This document shows, piece by piece, positions 26,760 through 35,479 of a stretch of DNA of 64,000 nt (within the stretch, counting starts at the first letter, position 1; every line of letters starts with the position of its first letter). This DNA is from JAVVEZ01 sp032250895 (GTDB lineage Bacteria; Pseudomonadota; Gammaproteobacteria; Pseudomonadales; Pseudohongiellaceae). Under the pieces are notes generated by a model, which worked only from the letters and a program-made list of their open reading frames with translations, searched no databases and was not told where the DNA came from. The position numbers were made by a program, and so were the translations under genes. The DNA lies in the NCBI GenBank assembly GCA_032250895.1, contig JAVVEZ010000003.1, forward strand, positions 20,715 to 84,714, in the 5' to 3' direction.

Positions 26760-27674
26760 ATGATCAAGCAAAGAACATTGAAAAATGTGGTCAGAGCCAC
26801 TGGCGTGGGGCTGCATACAGGCAAAAAAGTCTACCTGACCTTACGGCCGGCCCCGGCTGATACGGGCATCGTATTCAGTCGTATAGACCTGAATCCGGCC
26901 ATTAGTATTCCCGCCCTGGCTGAAAATGTGGGTGATACCACCCTGTCCACCAGCCTCATCAGGGACGGCGCCAGGATCTCCACGGTCGAGCATCTGATGT
27001 CCGCCCTGTCCGGGCTGGGCATCGACAATGCCTTTGTCGATGTCAATGGCCCTGAAGTGCCCATCATGGACGGCAGTGCCGGGCCCTTTGTGTTTCTGAT
27101 CCAGTCTGCCGGCATCGAAGAGCAGGGGGCAGCGAAGAAATATCTCCGGATCAAGCGTAAATTAAGTGTCAGCGAGGGTGACAAAAAAGTCAGCCTGGAG
27201 CCCTTCAATGGCTTTAAAGTGGGCTACACCCTGCTGTATGATCACCCCGTTCATCGCAAATACACCAGCAGTGCCAGTATCGATCTGTGCACGACTTCCT
27301 TTGTGAAGGAGGTCAGCCGGGCCCGTACTTTTGGCTTCATGCATGAATTCGAAGAGTTGCGGAACCGCAATCTGGCGCTGGGGGCGAGCATCGACAATGC
27401 CGTGGCCGTCGGGGATTACCGGGTTCTCAATGAGGATGGCCTGCGTTACGAGGATGAATTCGTCAAGCACAAGATTCTGGATTCGATCGGTGATCTTTAT
27501 CTGTTGGGCAGGACCCTCATTGGTGAATTCAACGGGTATAAATCCGGCCATGCGCTCAACAATGCCCTGCTCAGAAAGCTCCTGGCCAACAGGGATGCCT
27601 GGGAAATAGTGTCCTTCGATGACGAGGACAGCGTACCGGCTTCTGCGATACAGCAGCCGGTTTTTGCGGGATGA
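26760..27674 (+). CDS. lpxC: UDP-3-O-acyl-GlcNAc deacetylase LpxC
   Basis: Zinc hydrolase catalysing the committed step of lipid A synthesis. Start taken at ATG 26760 because the family begins MIKQRTLKN; an in-frame ATG at 26724 would add 12 non-family residues. Motifs: VEHLMSALSGLGIDNA with the first zinc His (about residue 79), EVPIMDGSAGPF, and HKILDSIGDLYLLG with the other zinc ligands. The 304 residues equal E. coli (305). The 160-bp gap after ftsZ contains no gene. Confidence 0.96.
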   Translation: MIKQRTLKNVVRATGVGLHTGKKVYLTLRPAPADTGIVFSRIDLNPAISIPALAENVGDTTLSTSLIRDGARISTVEHLMSALSGLGIDNAFVDVNGPEVPIMDGSAGPFVFLIQSAGIEEQGAAKKYLRIKRKLSVSEGDKKVSLEPFNGFKVGYTLLYDHPVHRKYTSSASIDLCTTSFVKEVSRARTFGFMHEFEELRNRNLALGASIDNAVAVGDYRVLNEDGLRYEDEFVKHKILDSIGDLYLLGRTLIGEFNGYKSGHALNNALLRKLLANRDAWEIVSFDDEDSVPASAIQQPVFAG

Positions 27675-27741
27675 TTGGCAGTTTGAATGTATTTTATGTT
27701 TTAAAGTATGCGTGCCACAGACGCACTGAAGCCTGACAACT

Positions 27742-28671
27742 ATGAAAATAATAATCGTAGACGAGAAACATGGAAACACCCAGTCGATAGTCCTCAAGGG
27801 CTGGATGCGACTGAGTCTGACTTTGTGCCTGCTCGGACTGCCGCTTGTCCTTGGCTACTATGGCTATGAGCTGGCGGCAGTCAGACACGCCGAAATTTAC
27901 GGTGACAAGACGGTTCAGACCTGGATTGGCCGGCTTGACCGTCAACGCCAGGATGTGGAGAAACTCAAGACCGATGCCCTGGCCCAGCTCCAGGCGCTCA
28001 CCCTGCGCATGGCCAACCTGCAGGCCAGACTGCTGAGGCTCGATGCCCTGGGCATACAACTGACCAGCATAGCCAAGCTGGACGACGGTGAATTCGATTT
28101 TTCCCAGGACCCCGCCATAGGGGGCCCGGAGACTCCCGAGGAAAGTGGCTACCAGCCCCTGGATTTTATCCAGGCTCTGGATGATCTTGCCAGACAGATA
28201 CAAAATCGCCAGCAGCAACTCGAGCTGCTGGATACCCTGCTCGCCGACCGCAAAATCCAGGATGACACCTTTCTCACGGGCCAGCCGGTCAGTAAAGGCT
28301 GGATATCCTCGCCCTTCGGCAGGCGCATCGACCCCTTCAGTGGCAAACTGGCCTGGCATCAGGGTATTGATTTCGCAACCGGGCGTTCGGGCGCCGATGT
28401 GGAAGCGATTGCTTCCGGCGTGGTGACCTTCGCCGGAGAAAGTCAGGGTTATGGCCTGATGGTGAAGATCAATCACGGCAATGGCTACGAAACCCTGTAT
28501 GCCCATGACAAGGAGGTCCTGGTCAAACCCGGCGATGTGGTGAAAAAGGGACAGCTCATTGCTCTTTCCGGGAGCAGTGGTCGCTCTACCGGCCCCCATG
28601 TTCATTTTGAAGTCCACAAAAATGGTCGCGTCGTCGATCCGGCCTCCTATATCCACCGAACCAACCGCTAA
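27742..28671 (+). CDS. M23-family (LytM) peptidase, membrane-anchored
   Basis: Periplasmic peptidoglycan endopeptidase candidate, 309 residues. A membrane helix (MRLSLTLCLLGLPLVLGYYG, about residues 21-40), a coiled coil rich in Gln and Leu (about 60-110 and 140-175), then a LytM domain from SSPFGRRIDPF (about 190) to the end. Zinc ligands are intact: His206 and Asp210 in WHQGIDF and His286/His288 in PHVHFE, so the enzyme should be active rather than an EnvC-like activator. A peptidase at this place between lpxC and secA is usual in pseudomonad-like genomes where enterics have secM. Confidence 0.88.
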   Translation: MKIIIVDEKHGNTQSIVLKGWMRLSLTLCLLGLPLVLGYYGYELAAVRHAEIYGDKTVQTWIGRLDRQRQDVEKLKTDALAQLQALTLRMANLQARLLRLDALGIQLTSIAKLDDGEFDFSQDPAIGGPETPEESGYQPLDFIQALDDLARQIQNRQQQLELLDTLLADRKIQDDTFLTGQPVSKGWISSPFGRRIDPFSGKLAWHQGIDFATGRSGADVEAIASGVVTFAGESQGYGLMVKINHGNGYETLYAHDKEVLVKPGDVVKKGQLIALSGSSGRSTGPHVHFEVHKNGRVVDPASYIHRTNR

Positions 28672-28772
28672 ATTCCCTTCTTTCCGGCGCCAGGCTGCGC
28701 CATTTCACGGGCTGATAGTGCAGTTCTGCCCGATCCTGTTGTGTTCTATTCTCTGGATGTCATTTTTTAATT

Positions 28773-31529
28773 ATGTTTACCAAGATTTTCGGTAGTAAAA
28801 ATCAGCGAGAGGTCAAGCGGCTCGGCAAAATTGTCAGGCATATCAATGCCCTGGAACAGGAATACGAGGCGCTTTCCGATGCCGAATTGCGTGCAAAAAC
28901 GGAGCAGTTCAAGGCGCGCCATGAACAGGGCGAAAGTCTTGACGAGCTGTTGCCGGAAGCCTTCGCGGTGGTTCGTGAAGCCGGGAAGCGCACCCTCGGG
29001 ATGCGCCACTTTGATGTGCAGATGATCGGCGGCATGGTCTTGCATGAAGGCAAGATAGCGGAAATGCGCACCGGCGAGGGCAAGACCCTGGTGGCGACAT
29101 TGCCGGCCTACCTCAATGCGCTGTCCGGCAAGGGTGTGCATCTGGTCACGGTGAATGAATATCTGGCCACCCGCGATGCGCAGTGGATGCGGCCCCTCTA
29201 TGAGTTTCTGGGTCTGAGTGTCGGTGTGGTGGTGCCCAACCAGCATCCCGATGACAAACGCATTGCCTATGCGGCCTCGATTACCTATGGCACCAACAAT
29301 GAATTCGGTTTTGACTATCTGCGTGACAACATGGCCTTCAGATTGCAGGATAAATTCCAGCGCGAACTGAATTTTGCCATCGTCGATGAGGTGGACTCCA
29401 TCCTTATCGATGAAGCCAGAACCCCGCTGATCATCTCCGGCGCCGTGCAGGATGGCTCCAAGCGCTACATGGACATCAATGCCCTGGTCCCCAGTCTCAA
29501 AAAAGCGGAGAAACTGCCGGAAAAATCGCAACTGGAAAGACGTTTGCAGGCTGAGCCTGAAGAGATCGACGGTGACTTCATCGTCGATGAAAAAACCCGG
29601 CATGTGGAATTGACCGAGCAGGGTCATGAAAAAGTTGAAAAACTCCTGTTGCAGAAGGGTTTGCTGAAAGCGGGGGAGAATCTCTATGCCGCCACCAATC
29701 TGACCCTGCTGCACCAGCTGCACACAGCCTTGCGGGCGCATTATCTGTTCCACAAGGAAGTCGAATACATCGTCCAGGATGACCAGATCGTGCTGGTCGA
29801 TGAACACACGGGTCGCACCATGCCGGGCCGCCGCCTGTCAGAGGGGCTGCATCAGGCCATCGAAGCCAAGGAGGGGGTTGCCATCCAGAGTGAAAGCCAG
29901 ACCCTGGCCTCGACCACCTTTCAGAATTTTTTCCGTCTGTACGAAAAACTGTCCGGCATGACCGGTACCGCAGACACCGAAGCCTTCGAATTTCGTCAGA
30001 TCTATGGCCTCGACGTGGTGGTGATCCCGACCAACAAGCCCATGACCCGTATCGATGCCAACGACCTGATCTACCTGAGTACCCAGGAGAAATTCGAGGC
30101 CATCGTCAGGGATATCAAGGAACTCAGGGACAAGGGCGCGCCGGTACTGGTCGGCACGGCCAGCATCGAAACCTCCGAGCTGCTGTCGGACTTCCTGAAG
30201 AAGGAAAAGGTGCAGCACAGCGTTCTCAACGCCAAATACCACGCCCAGGAGGCGGAAATCATCGCCCAGGCCGGGCGTCCCGGCATCGTGACCATTGCCA
30301 CCAACATGGCGGGCCGCGGCACCGATATCGTGCTCGGTGGCAGATGGGAATCGGAAATAGAGGCGCTGGAAAACCCCACGCCGGAAAAAATTGATGCAAT
30401 CAAGGCCGCCTGGCAGGCGCGTCACGATCAGGTGATCGAGGCCGGCGGCCTGCACATCATCGGCACCGAGCGCCATGAATCCCGGCGCATCGACAATCAG
30501 CTGCGCGGACGCGCGGGCAGGCAGGGTGATCCTGGCTATTCGCGCTTTTACCTGTCGCTCGATGACAGCCTGATGCGAATTTTCGCATCGGAAAAAGTCA
30601 CCAGCTTCATGCGCCGGCTCGGCATGGAACCGGGCGAGGCCATAGAGCACCGGATCGTCAGCAATTCCATAGAAAAAGCCCAGCGCAAGGTCGAAGGCAG
30701 GAATTTTGATATTCGCAAACAGCTGCTCGAATACGATGACGTGGCCAATGACCAGCGTCAGATTATTTATCGGCAGCGTAACGAGCTGATGGAAACAGAC
30801 GATATTTCCGAGACCATCACATCCATGCGGGAAGAGGTGGTCAACAATTTCATCAGTGGTTTCATCCCGCCGCAGAGCCTCGATGAGCAGTGGGACATTC
30901 CGGGTCTTGAACAGGGTCTGGCCGCCGAATTTGGTGTCAAACTGCCGGTGCAGGAGTGGCTGGACAGCGATTCCGCCTTGCACGAAGACTCACTGCGGCA
31001 AAAGATCCTGCAGGAAATCGTCCGTGATTATCAGCACAAGTCCGCCGAAGTCGGAGACAACATGCGGGCCTTCGAGAAGCAGATTACATTGCAGATTCTC
31101 GATACATTGTGGAAGGAGCATCTGGCCCAGATGGACAGCCTGCGTCAGGGCATCGGCCTGCGGGGCTACGGCGGCAAGAATCCCAAGCAGGAATACAAGC
31201 GCGAAGCCTTTGCGCTGTTTGAAGAATTGCTGCGCAATATCCAGCACGAAGTCATTCGCTTTCTGAGCCATGTCAAGATTCGCCGCGAAGACGAAGTCGA
31301 TGCCATCGAGCGCCAGCGCCAGCAGGAAAAGGAAAGAGAGAGAACCATCTTGCAGCACGCCCAGCTGGCACCCCCGGCCGAAGGCAAAGTCAATGGCCCG
31401 GGGATTCCCCGCAAAAAGCCGAAGCAGTTGCCGGTCACCCGTGAGGGACAGAAAGTCGGCCGCAATGAAAACTGCCCCTGTGGTTCCGGCAAGAAATACA
31501 AACATTGTCATGGTCGATTATCTCAGTGA
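28773..31529 (+). CDS. secA: Preprotein translocase ATPase SecA
   Basis: ATP-driven motor of the SecYEG export channel. DEAD-box-like Walker A TGEGKT (residues about 100-105), DEVDSILIDEARTPLIISG (about 208-226), the preprotein crosslinking domain, and the second nucleotide fold with NMAGRGTDIVLGG and GRAGRQGDPG. The C-terminal SecB/lipid-binding zinc motif CPCGSGKKYKHCHG is complete. 918 residues against 901 in E. coli. 101 bp behind the M23 peptidase gene. Confidence 0.97.
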   Translation: MFTKIFGSKNQREVKRLGKIVRHINALEQEYEALSDAELRAKTEQFKARHEQGESLDELLPEAFAVVREAGKRTLGMRHFDVQMIGGMVLHEGKIAEMRTGEGKTLVATLPAYLNALSGKGVHLVTVNEYLATRDAQWMRPLYEFLGLSVGVVVPNQHPDDKRIAYAASITYGTNNEFGFDYLRDNMAFRLQDKFQRELNFAIVDEVDSILIDEARTPLIISGAVQDGSKRYMDINALVPSLKKAEKLPEKSQLERRLQAEPEEIDGDFIVDEKTRHVELTEQGHEKVEKLLLQKGLLKAGENLYAATNLTLLHQLHTALRAHYLFHKEVEYIVQDDQIVLVDEHTGRTMPGRRLSEGLHQAIEAKEGVAIQSESQTLASTTFQNFFRLYEKLSGMTGTADTEAFEFRQIYGLDVVVIPTNKPMTRIDANDLIYLSTQEKFEAIVRDIKELRDKGAPVLVGTASIETSELLSDFLKKEKVQHSVLNAKYHAQEAEIIAQAGRPGIVTIATNMAGRGTDIVLGGRWESEIEALENPTPEKIDAIKAAWQARHDQVIEAGGLHIIGTERHESRRIDNQLRGRAGRQGDPGYSRFYLSLDDSLMRIFASEKVTSFMRRLGMEPGEAIEHRIVSNSIEKAQRKVEGRNFDIRKQLLEYDDVANDQRQIIYRQRNELMETDDISETITSMREEVVNNFISGFIPPQSLDEQWDIPGLEQGLAAEFGVKLPVQEWLDSDSALHEDSLRQKILQEIVRDYQHKSAEVGDNMRAFEKQITLQILDTLWKEHLAQMDSLRQGIGLRGYGGKNPKQEYKREAFALFEELLRNIQHEVIRFLSHVKIRREDEVDAIERQRQQEKERERTILQHAQLAPPAEGKVNGPGIPRKKPKQLPVTREGQKVGRNENCPCGSGKKYKHCHGRLSQ

Positions 31530-31538
31530 GAAGGCAAC

Positions 31539-32756
31539 ATGGCCGTTGGTAAACAGATGACAGGAATGCTGCATCCGGTGCCCGGTATCCGGATGGCCAC
31601 GGTAATGGCAGGCATCAAAAAGCCGGGACGCCGCGATCTCGTGTTGTTCGAACTGCCCGAGGCCGCGGCGGTGGCGGGTCTCTATACGAGCAATGCCTTT
31701 TGTGCGGCACCGGTGACCCTGGCCAAAAAACATGCCGCAGCCGGGGACACCCGCTATTTTCTGGTCAATACCGGCAATGCCAATGCCGGGACTGGTGAAC
31801 ATGGCGTGCAGGCGGCCCTGGCCTGTTGCCAGGCGCTGGCACAGGCAGCGGGTGTGGACAGCAGGCAGGTGCTGCCATTTTCCACCGGCGTGATCGGGCA
31901 GGCCCTGCCGGTGGATAAAATCGTGGCGGTCCTGCCGCAGGCGCTGACGGCGCTGACGGCTGATGCCTGGCTGGAGGCCGCCGAAGGCATCATGACCACC
32001 GATACCCGGCCCAAGGCGATTTCCCGGCAATTGCAACAGGGTGACAAGAGCGTGACCATTACCGGCATTGCCAAGGGTGCGGGCATGATCAAGCCCAACA
32101 TGGCCACGATGCTGGCCTATGTTTTCACCGATGCCCGGGTGGAGCAAGCGTATTTGCAGGCCCTGCTCAAACAGGCAGCGGACCGTTCCTTCAATCGCAT
32201 CACGGTCGACGGCGACACCTCCACCAATGATTGCTGTATGCTGGTGGCGACCGGACACAGCGGTGTGGCTGTCGGCACCGGGGGGAATGACTTCGACAGG
32301 GCCTTCGATGCTGCCCTCACCGAGGTCTTCGTCGGCCTGGCACAGGGCCTGATCAAGGACGCGGAAGGCGCCAGCAAGTTTGTCAATATCCGGGTCGAGC
32401 AGGGCAGCAACAGCGCGGAATGCCTGCGCGTGGCCTACGCGGTGGCGGAATCGCCACTGGTGAAGACCGCACTGTTTGCGTCGGACCCGAACTGGGGCCG
32501 GATTTTGGCGGCCGTTGGCAGGGCCGGCATTGCCGATCTCGATATCCGGCCCGTCAGCATCTGGCTGGGGCCGGTCTGCATCGTCACCGCCGGCGCCGTG
32601 GCGCCGTCCTACACCGAAGCGCAGGGTGCCGCCGTGATGGCTCAGGATGAGATCGAGATCGTCATCAGGCTGGGGCGGGGCGAGTGCATGGAGCAGGTCT
32701 GGACCTCCGACCTGTCCTATGACTATGTGAAAATCAACGCCGAATATCGCACCTGA
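31539..32756 (+). CDS. argJ: Bifunctional ornithine acetyltransferase / N-acetylglutamate synthase
   Basis: Recycles the acetyl group in arginine synthesis, moving it from acetylornithine to glutamate. The precursor self-cleaves before a conserved Thr; the site is seen as KPNMATML with Thr190 as the new N-terminus of the beta chain. Other family parts are NTGNANAGTG, FSTGVIGQ, ITVDGDTSTND and SDPNWGRI. 405 residues. Starts 9 bp after secA; secA-argJ-mutT is the pseudomonad order. Its stop codon lies in a short dispersed repeat (32755-32771). Confidence 0.95.
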   Translation: MAVGKQMTGMLHPVPGIRMATVMAGIKKPGRRDLVLFELPEAAAVAGLYTSNAFCAAPVTLAKKHAAAGDTRYFLVNTGNANAGTGEHGVQAALACCQALAQAAGVDSRQVLPFSTGVIGQALPVDKIVAVLPQALTALTADAWLEAAEGIMTTDTRPKAISRQLQQGDKSVTITGIAKGAGMIKPNMATMLAYVFTDARVEQAYLQALLKQAADRSFNRITVDGDTSTNDCCMLVATGHSGVAVGTGGNDFDRAFDAALTEVFVGLAQGLIKDAEGASKFVNIRVEQGSNSAECLRVAYAVAESPLVKTALFASDPNWGRILAAVGRAGIADLDIRPVSIWLGPVCIVTAGAVAPSYTEAQGAAVMAQDEIEIVIRLGRGECMEQVWTSDLSYDYVKINAEYRT

Positions 32757-32771
32757 GTCCGGCAGGCTTCC
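32755..32771 (+). repeat. Short palindromic repeat, GAGTCCGACAGGCTCC family (variant)
   Basis: GAGTCCGGCAGGCTTCC is a degenerate copy of a hairpin repeat found at three other gene borders here (34578, 47971, 59296). It overlaps the argJ stop codon and precedes mutT. Confidence 0.5.
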
Positions 32772-33215
32772 ATGAGCGGAATCATCCATGTTGCTGTTGG
32801 CGTCCTGCTCAATGAGCGGGACGAAGTGCTGATAGCCCTGCGCCATCAGCGTCAGCATCAGGGTGGGCTGTGGGAATTTCCGGGCGGCAAGCTGGAAGCC
32901 GGTGAGAATGTGCAAAGCGCACTCAAACGCGAGTTGAAGGAAGAAGTGGCGCTGGATATCGGCCGCTGCCGGCCCATGCTGGAGGTTCGGCATGACTATG
33001 GCGACAGGCAGGTCCTGCTGGATGTCTGGCGGGTCGATGAATTCAGTGGTGAGGCGCGGGGCCGTGAAGGCCAGCAGATCGCCTGGGTCGGCCTCCGGCA
33101 ACTGACGCAATATGCCTTCCCCGCCGCCAATCAGCCCATTATCGACGCGCTGCTTCGTTCGTCTGGGCAGGAGGTGGCTCCTGGCTTTCGGCAAGGGCCT
33201 TCAGATGGGTCATGA
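32772..33215 (+). CDS. mutT: MutT-type Nudix hydrolase (8-oxo-dGTP diphosphatase)
   Basis: Nudix hydrolase that cleans 8-oxo-dGTP from the nucleotide pool. The Nudix box is complete: GGKLEAGENVQSALKRELKEEV (two pieces, residues about 38-59) matching GX5EX7REUXEEXGU. The N-terminus IIHVAVGVLLNERDEVLIALR is typical of MutT. 147 residues against 129 in E. coli; the extra about 15 at the C-terminus overlap the convergent SRPBCC gene by 77 bp. The ATG lies 15 bp after argJ. Confidence 0.92.
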   Translation: MSGIIHVAVGVLLNERDEVLIALRHQRQHQGGLWEFPGGKLEAGENVQSALKRELKEEVALDIGRCRPMLEVRHDYGDRQVLLDVWRVDEFSGEARGREGQQIAWVGLRQLTQYAFPAANQPIIDALLRSSGQEVAPGFRQGPSDGS

Positions 33216-33705
33216 CCAGGACCAGTTCCTTTTTGAAGGTTCCGCACAAAAATAAATACAAAACCGGGCTCAGCGCTCCTGTAAAGTTGATTTCATGGCT
33301 GAAGGTGGTGGTACCCTGCTCGTCGACTTCAAAATATCTTTGCATGTCAATGGTTTGATGGAAGGGAAGATGCAGGCGTTCAATAAAGGATACCTGTTCT
33401 TCGAGATTGACGATTTCAAATCTTGTCTTCGGCGCACCAGTGGCCTTGATATAGCCTGTAGCACCGCTCTGAAAGTTTTTGCCTTCATCCAGATACGAGT
33501 ATTCAAGCCGGGTGTCGAATTTTTTCCAGTTTTCGACATCACGCCACAAGCGCCAGATCGTGCTTTTGCCGGCGCTCGTCTGAACCGAATATTTAAGCGA
33601 GTACCCCGGCAGCTCGATGACCCCGGCGCCGTTTTCCTGTGCGAACGACAGGGCCGGTGAAAAGCCGATGATGATTGCGATGCCTGTTGCCCGCGCCCAT
33701 GTCAT
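33139..33705 (-). CDS. SRPBCC (START-like) periplasmic or secreted protein
   Basis: 188-residue protein with a likely signal peptide (MTWARATGIAIIIGFSPALS, cleavage about after SFA) and a polyketide-cyclase/START-like domain: WRLWRDVENWKKFD (about residues 44-57), SGATGYIKATGAPKTRFEIV and a final strand-helix region. Such domains bind hydrophobic ligands; the substrate is unknown. The ATG is placed inside a dispersed repeat (33701-33729) and no good ribosome site is visible, so the start is uncertain; the frame stays open further upstream into yacG. It converges on mutT with a 77-bp overlap. Confidence 0.65.
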   Translation of the reverse strand: MTWARATGIAIIIGFSPALSFAQENGAGVIELPGYSLKYSVQTSAGKSTIWRLWRDVENWKKFDTRLEYSYLDEGKNFQSGATGYIKATGAPKTRFEIVNLEEQVSFIERLHLPFHQTIDMQRYFEVDEQGTTTFSHEINFTGALSPVLYLFLCGTFKKELVLVMTHLKALAESQEPPPAQTNEAARR

Positions 33706-33729
33706 CCCCGCACAGGCGGGGACCCAGTC
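33701..33729 (+). repeat. Dispersed palindromic repeat (GTCATnCCCGC / GCGGG type), copy 1
   Basis: GTCATCCCCGC, a short loop, then GGCGGGGACCCAG. The inverted CCCCGC/GCGGGG core resembles dRS3-like repeats widespread in proteobacteria; read on the minus strand it gives the peptide VPACAGMT. This copy reaches the yacG stop codon and supplies the ATG of the SRPBCC gene. Other copies are at 39443, 42368, 47240 and 55376. Confidence 0.75.
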
Positions 33730-33964
33730 AAAGAAAGTCCTGGCCGGCATCCGGCGAATCCAGCGGAAAACTGAGCTCATCGAAGGGCTCTTCCACCGCA
33801 ATGGTGTTTTTTTCATTGGCCCAGTCCCCAAAATCAAGCAGTTGACACTTTTTGGAACAGAAAGGGCGGTAAAGGCTGCCGTCATTCCAGGGCACGATCT
33901 TCTGGCAGGTGGGGCAGTTGACCTGTTTGATGTTGCCGGGTGCTTTGCTGTCGGTAGAACTCAT
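33728..33964 (-). CDS. yacG: DNA gyrase inhibitor YacG
   Basis: 78-residue zinc protein that binds GyrB and inhibits gyrase in E. coli. The four zinc cysteines are in CPTC (residues 17-20) and FCSKKC (about 35-40), followed by the family's RPFCSKKCQLLDFGDWA core, and an acidic C-terminal tail. Its first 83 bases overlap the end of coaE in another frame, a longer overlap than usual for this gene pair. Confidence 0.92.
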   Translation of the reverse strand: MSSTDSKAPGNIKQVNCPTCQKIVPWNDGSLYRPFCSKKCQLLDFGDWANEKNTIAVEEPFDELSFPLDSPDAGQDFL

Positions 33965-34553
33965 GCAGGCGTTTGACCTCTGCGTTTAAATCGGATTCCA
34001 GGCCGCTATTGTCGATGACATCATCGGCCCTTGCAAGGCGCTCCTGGCGCGGCATCTGGGTCGCCATGATCTTTTTGGCCGCAGCCGGGTCGATCCGGTC
34101 CCGCGCGGCAACCCGGGCCACCTGCAGGGCCTCGGGGACATCCACCACCAGAACCCGGTTCACAAAGTCATAGGCGCCGCTTTCCAGCAGCAAAGGCACC
34201 ACCAGCAGCACATAGTCGGACGTGGCGGCTGCAATCAAGGCCTCGATCCGTTCGCGAATCAGCGGGTGCAGCAAATGTTCCAGCCAGGCCCTGGCATCCG
34301 GGTCTGCAAAAATGAGCTGGCGCAGGCGGGCACGGTCCAGTTCGCCGTCCTGCCTGAGGATTGGCATACCGAAGTGGCCGACGATGGACCGCAGGGCCGG
34401 GGAGCCCGGGGTGACCAGGGCCCGGGCCACCTGATCGGCATCGATGACCGTGACGCCCAGTGCGGCAAACAGTGCGCTGACGGCGCTCTTGCCACTGCCG
34501 ATGCCGCCGGTCAGGCCAACGGTGAATCTTGTGTGTCGATCTTGCCGCGCCAT
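33882..34553 (-). CDS. coaE: Dephospho-CoA kinase
   Basis: Last step of coenzyme A synthesis: phosphorylates the 3'-OH of dephospho-CoA. P-loop GLTGGIGSGKSAVSALF (residues 13-29), DADQVARALVTPG (about 38-50), LLLESGAYDFVNRVLVVDVP in the middle and DDVIDNSGL near 190. 223 residues against 206 in E. coli; the extra tail is the part overlapping yacG. Downstream of pilD as in pseudomonads. Confidence 0.95.
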   Translation of the reverse strand: MARQDRHTRFTVGLTGGIGSGKSAVSALFAALGVTVIDADQVARALVTPGSPALRSIVGHFGMPILRQDGELDRARLRQLIFADPDARAWLEHLLHPLIRERIEALIAAATSDYVLLVVPLLLESGAYDFVNRVLVVDVPEALQVARVAARDRIDPAAAKKIMATQMPRQERLARADDVIDNSGLESDLNAEVKRLHEFYRQQSTRQHQTGQLPHLPEDRALE

Positions 34554-34577
34554 GCTACAGCCTCGCTACGAGCACCT

Positions 34578-34593
34578 GAGTCCGACAGGTTCC
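34578..34593 (+). repeat. Short palindromic repeat, GAGTCCGACAGGCTCC family
   Basis: GAGTCCGACAGGTTCC in the 44-bp gap between coaE and pilD. Same family as copies at 32755, 47971 and 59296. Confidence 0.55.
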
Positions 34594-34597
34594 TGGT

Positions 34598-35473
34598 TCA
34601 CAGAATATTCCGGGTAAAGGAGGCAATGTCGCCGCCCCAGATCAGCGTAATGAAACCGGCGCCGGCAAGATAGGGGCCGAAGGGAATCGGCACATTGCGG
34701 TCGTGGCCCCTGAAGACCATCAGGACAATACTGACGAGCAGGCCCACCAGCGAGGACAGCAGAATGATCTGGGGCAGGAATTGCCAGCCCAGCCAGGCAC
34801 CCAGCATGGCCAGCAGCTTGAAATCGCCATAGCCCATGCCTTCCTTGCCGGTCGCCAGTTTGAACAGCCAGTACACGGCCCACAGCAGGAGGTAGCCGGA
34901 GACCGCGCCATACAGGGCGCTCTCCAGGCTGGCAAGATAGCCGAAACTGTTGACGATGAGCCCCAGCCACAGCAGTGGCAGGGTCAGATCGTCGGGCAGC
35001 ACTTGCTGATCGAGGTCGATCATCGTCAGCGCAAGCAGGCCCCAGGTCAGCAGCAGGACGGCCAGGGTCAGCCAGCCAAAGCCGAAATGCCAGGCCACGA
35101 TGGCAGACAGCAGGGCCGTGAGCCCCTCGATGAATGGGTAGCGCGGCGAAATCCGGCCATCACAGTGCGCACAGCGGCCGCGCTGCAGCAGATAACTCAG
35201 AATGGGAATGTTCTCCAGCGCTGAAATGGCATGCCCGCAGTGCGGGCAATGCGAGCCGGGCCGGATCAGGTCGAAGTGGCTGTGGCTGTCGTGGGTTGGG
35301 CGGCGATCCTCGATCTCCAGCAATTCACAGCATTGGGCATGCCACTCGCGTTGCATCATGATGGGCAGGCGATAGATCAGTACATTCAGAAAGCTGCCGA
35401 TCAGCAGCCCGAGCAGCAGCGTGCAAACGAGCAACAGGGCCGGATTGTCGTCGAGCAGGGCAGCGATTGCCAT
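34598..35473 (-). CDS. pilD: Type IV prepilin leader peptidase / N-methyltransferase PilD
   Basis: Polytopic membrane aspartic protease that cleaves prepilin leaders after Gly and methylates the new N-terminus. 291 residues. N-terminal LLIGSFLNVLIYRLP, the cytoplasmic zinc loop with two CxxC pairs (CPHC at about residues 75-78, CAHC at about 100-103), and the two catalytic aspartates in TMIDLDQQVLPDDLTLP (about 153-169) and GMGYGDFKLLA. Its substrate pilA lies 3.4 kb away. Confidence 0.96.
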   Translation of the reverse strand: MAIAALLDDNPALLLVCTLLLGLLIGSFLNVLIYRLPIMMQREWHAQCCELLEIEDRRPTHDSHSHFDLIRPGSHCPHCGHAISALENIPILSYLLQRGRCAHCDGRISPRYPFIEGLTALLSAIVAWHFGFGWLTLAVLLLTWGLLALTMIDLDQQVLPDDLTLPLLWLGLIVNSFGYLASLESALYGAVSGYLLLWAVYWLFKLATGKEGMGYGDFKLLAMLGAWLGWQFLPQIILLSSLVGLLVSIVLMVFRGHDRNVPIPFGPYLAGAGFITLIWGGDIASFTRNIL

Positions 35474-35479
35474 AAGGGT

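Noticed and set aside
27694..28656. Minus-strand open frame of 320 codons opposite the M23 peptidase
   Set aside because: The plus-strand frame has a full LytM domain with zinc ligands; the minus frame has nothing.
31518..33194. Minus-strand open frame of 558 codons opposite argJ and mutT
   Set aside because: Covers two well-supported plus-strand genes; no motif.
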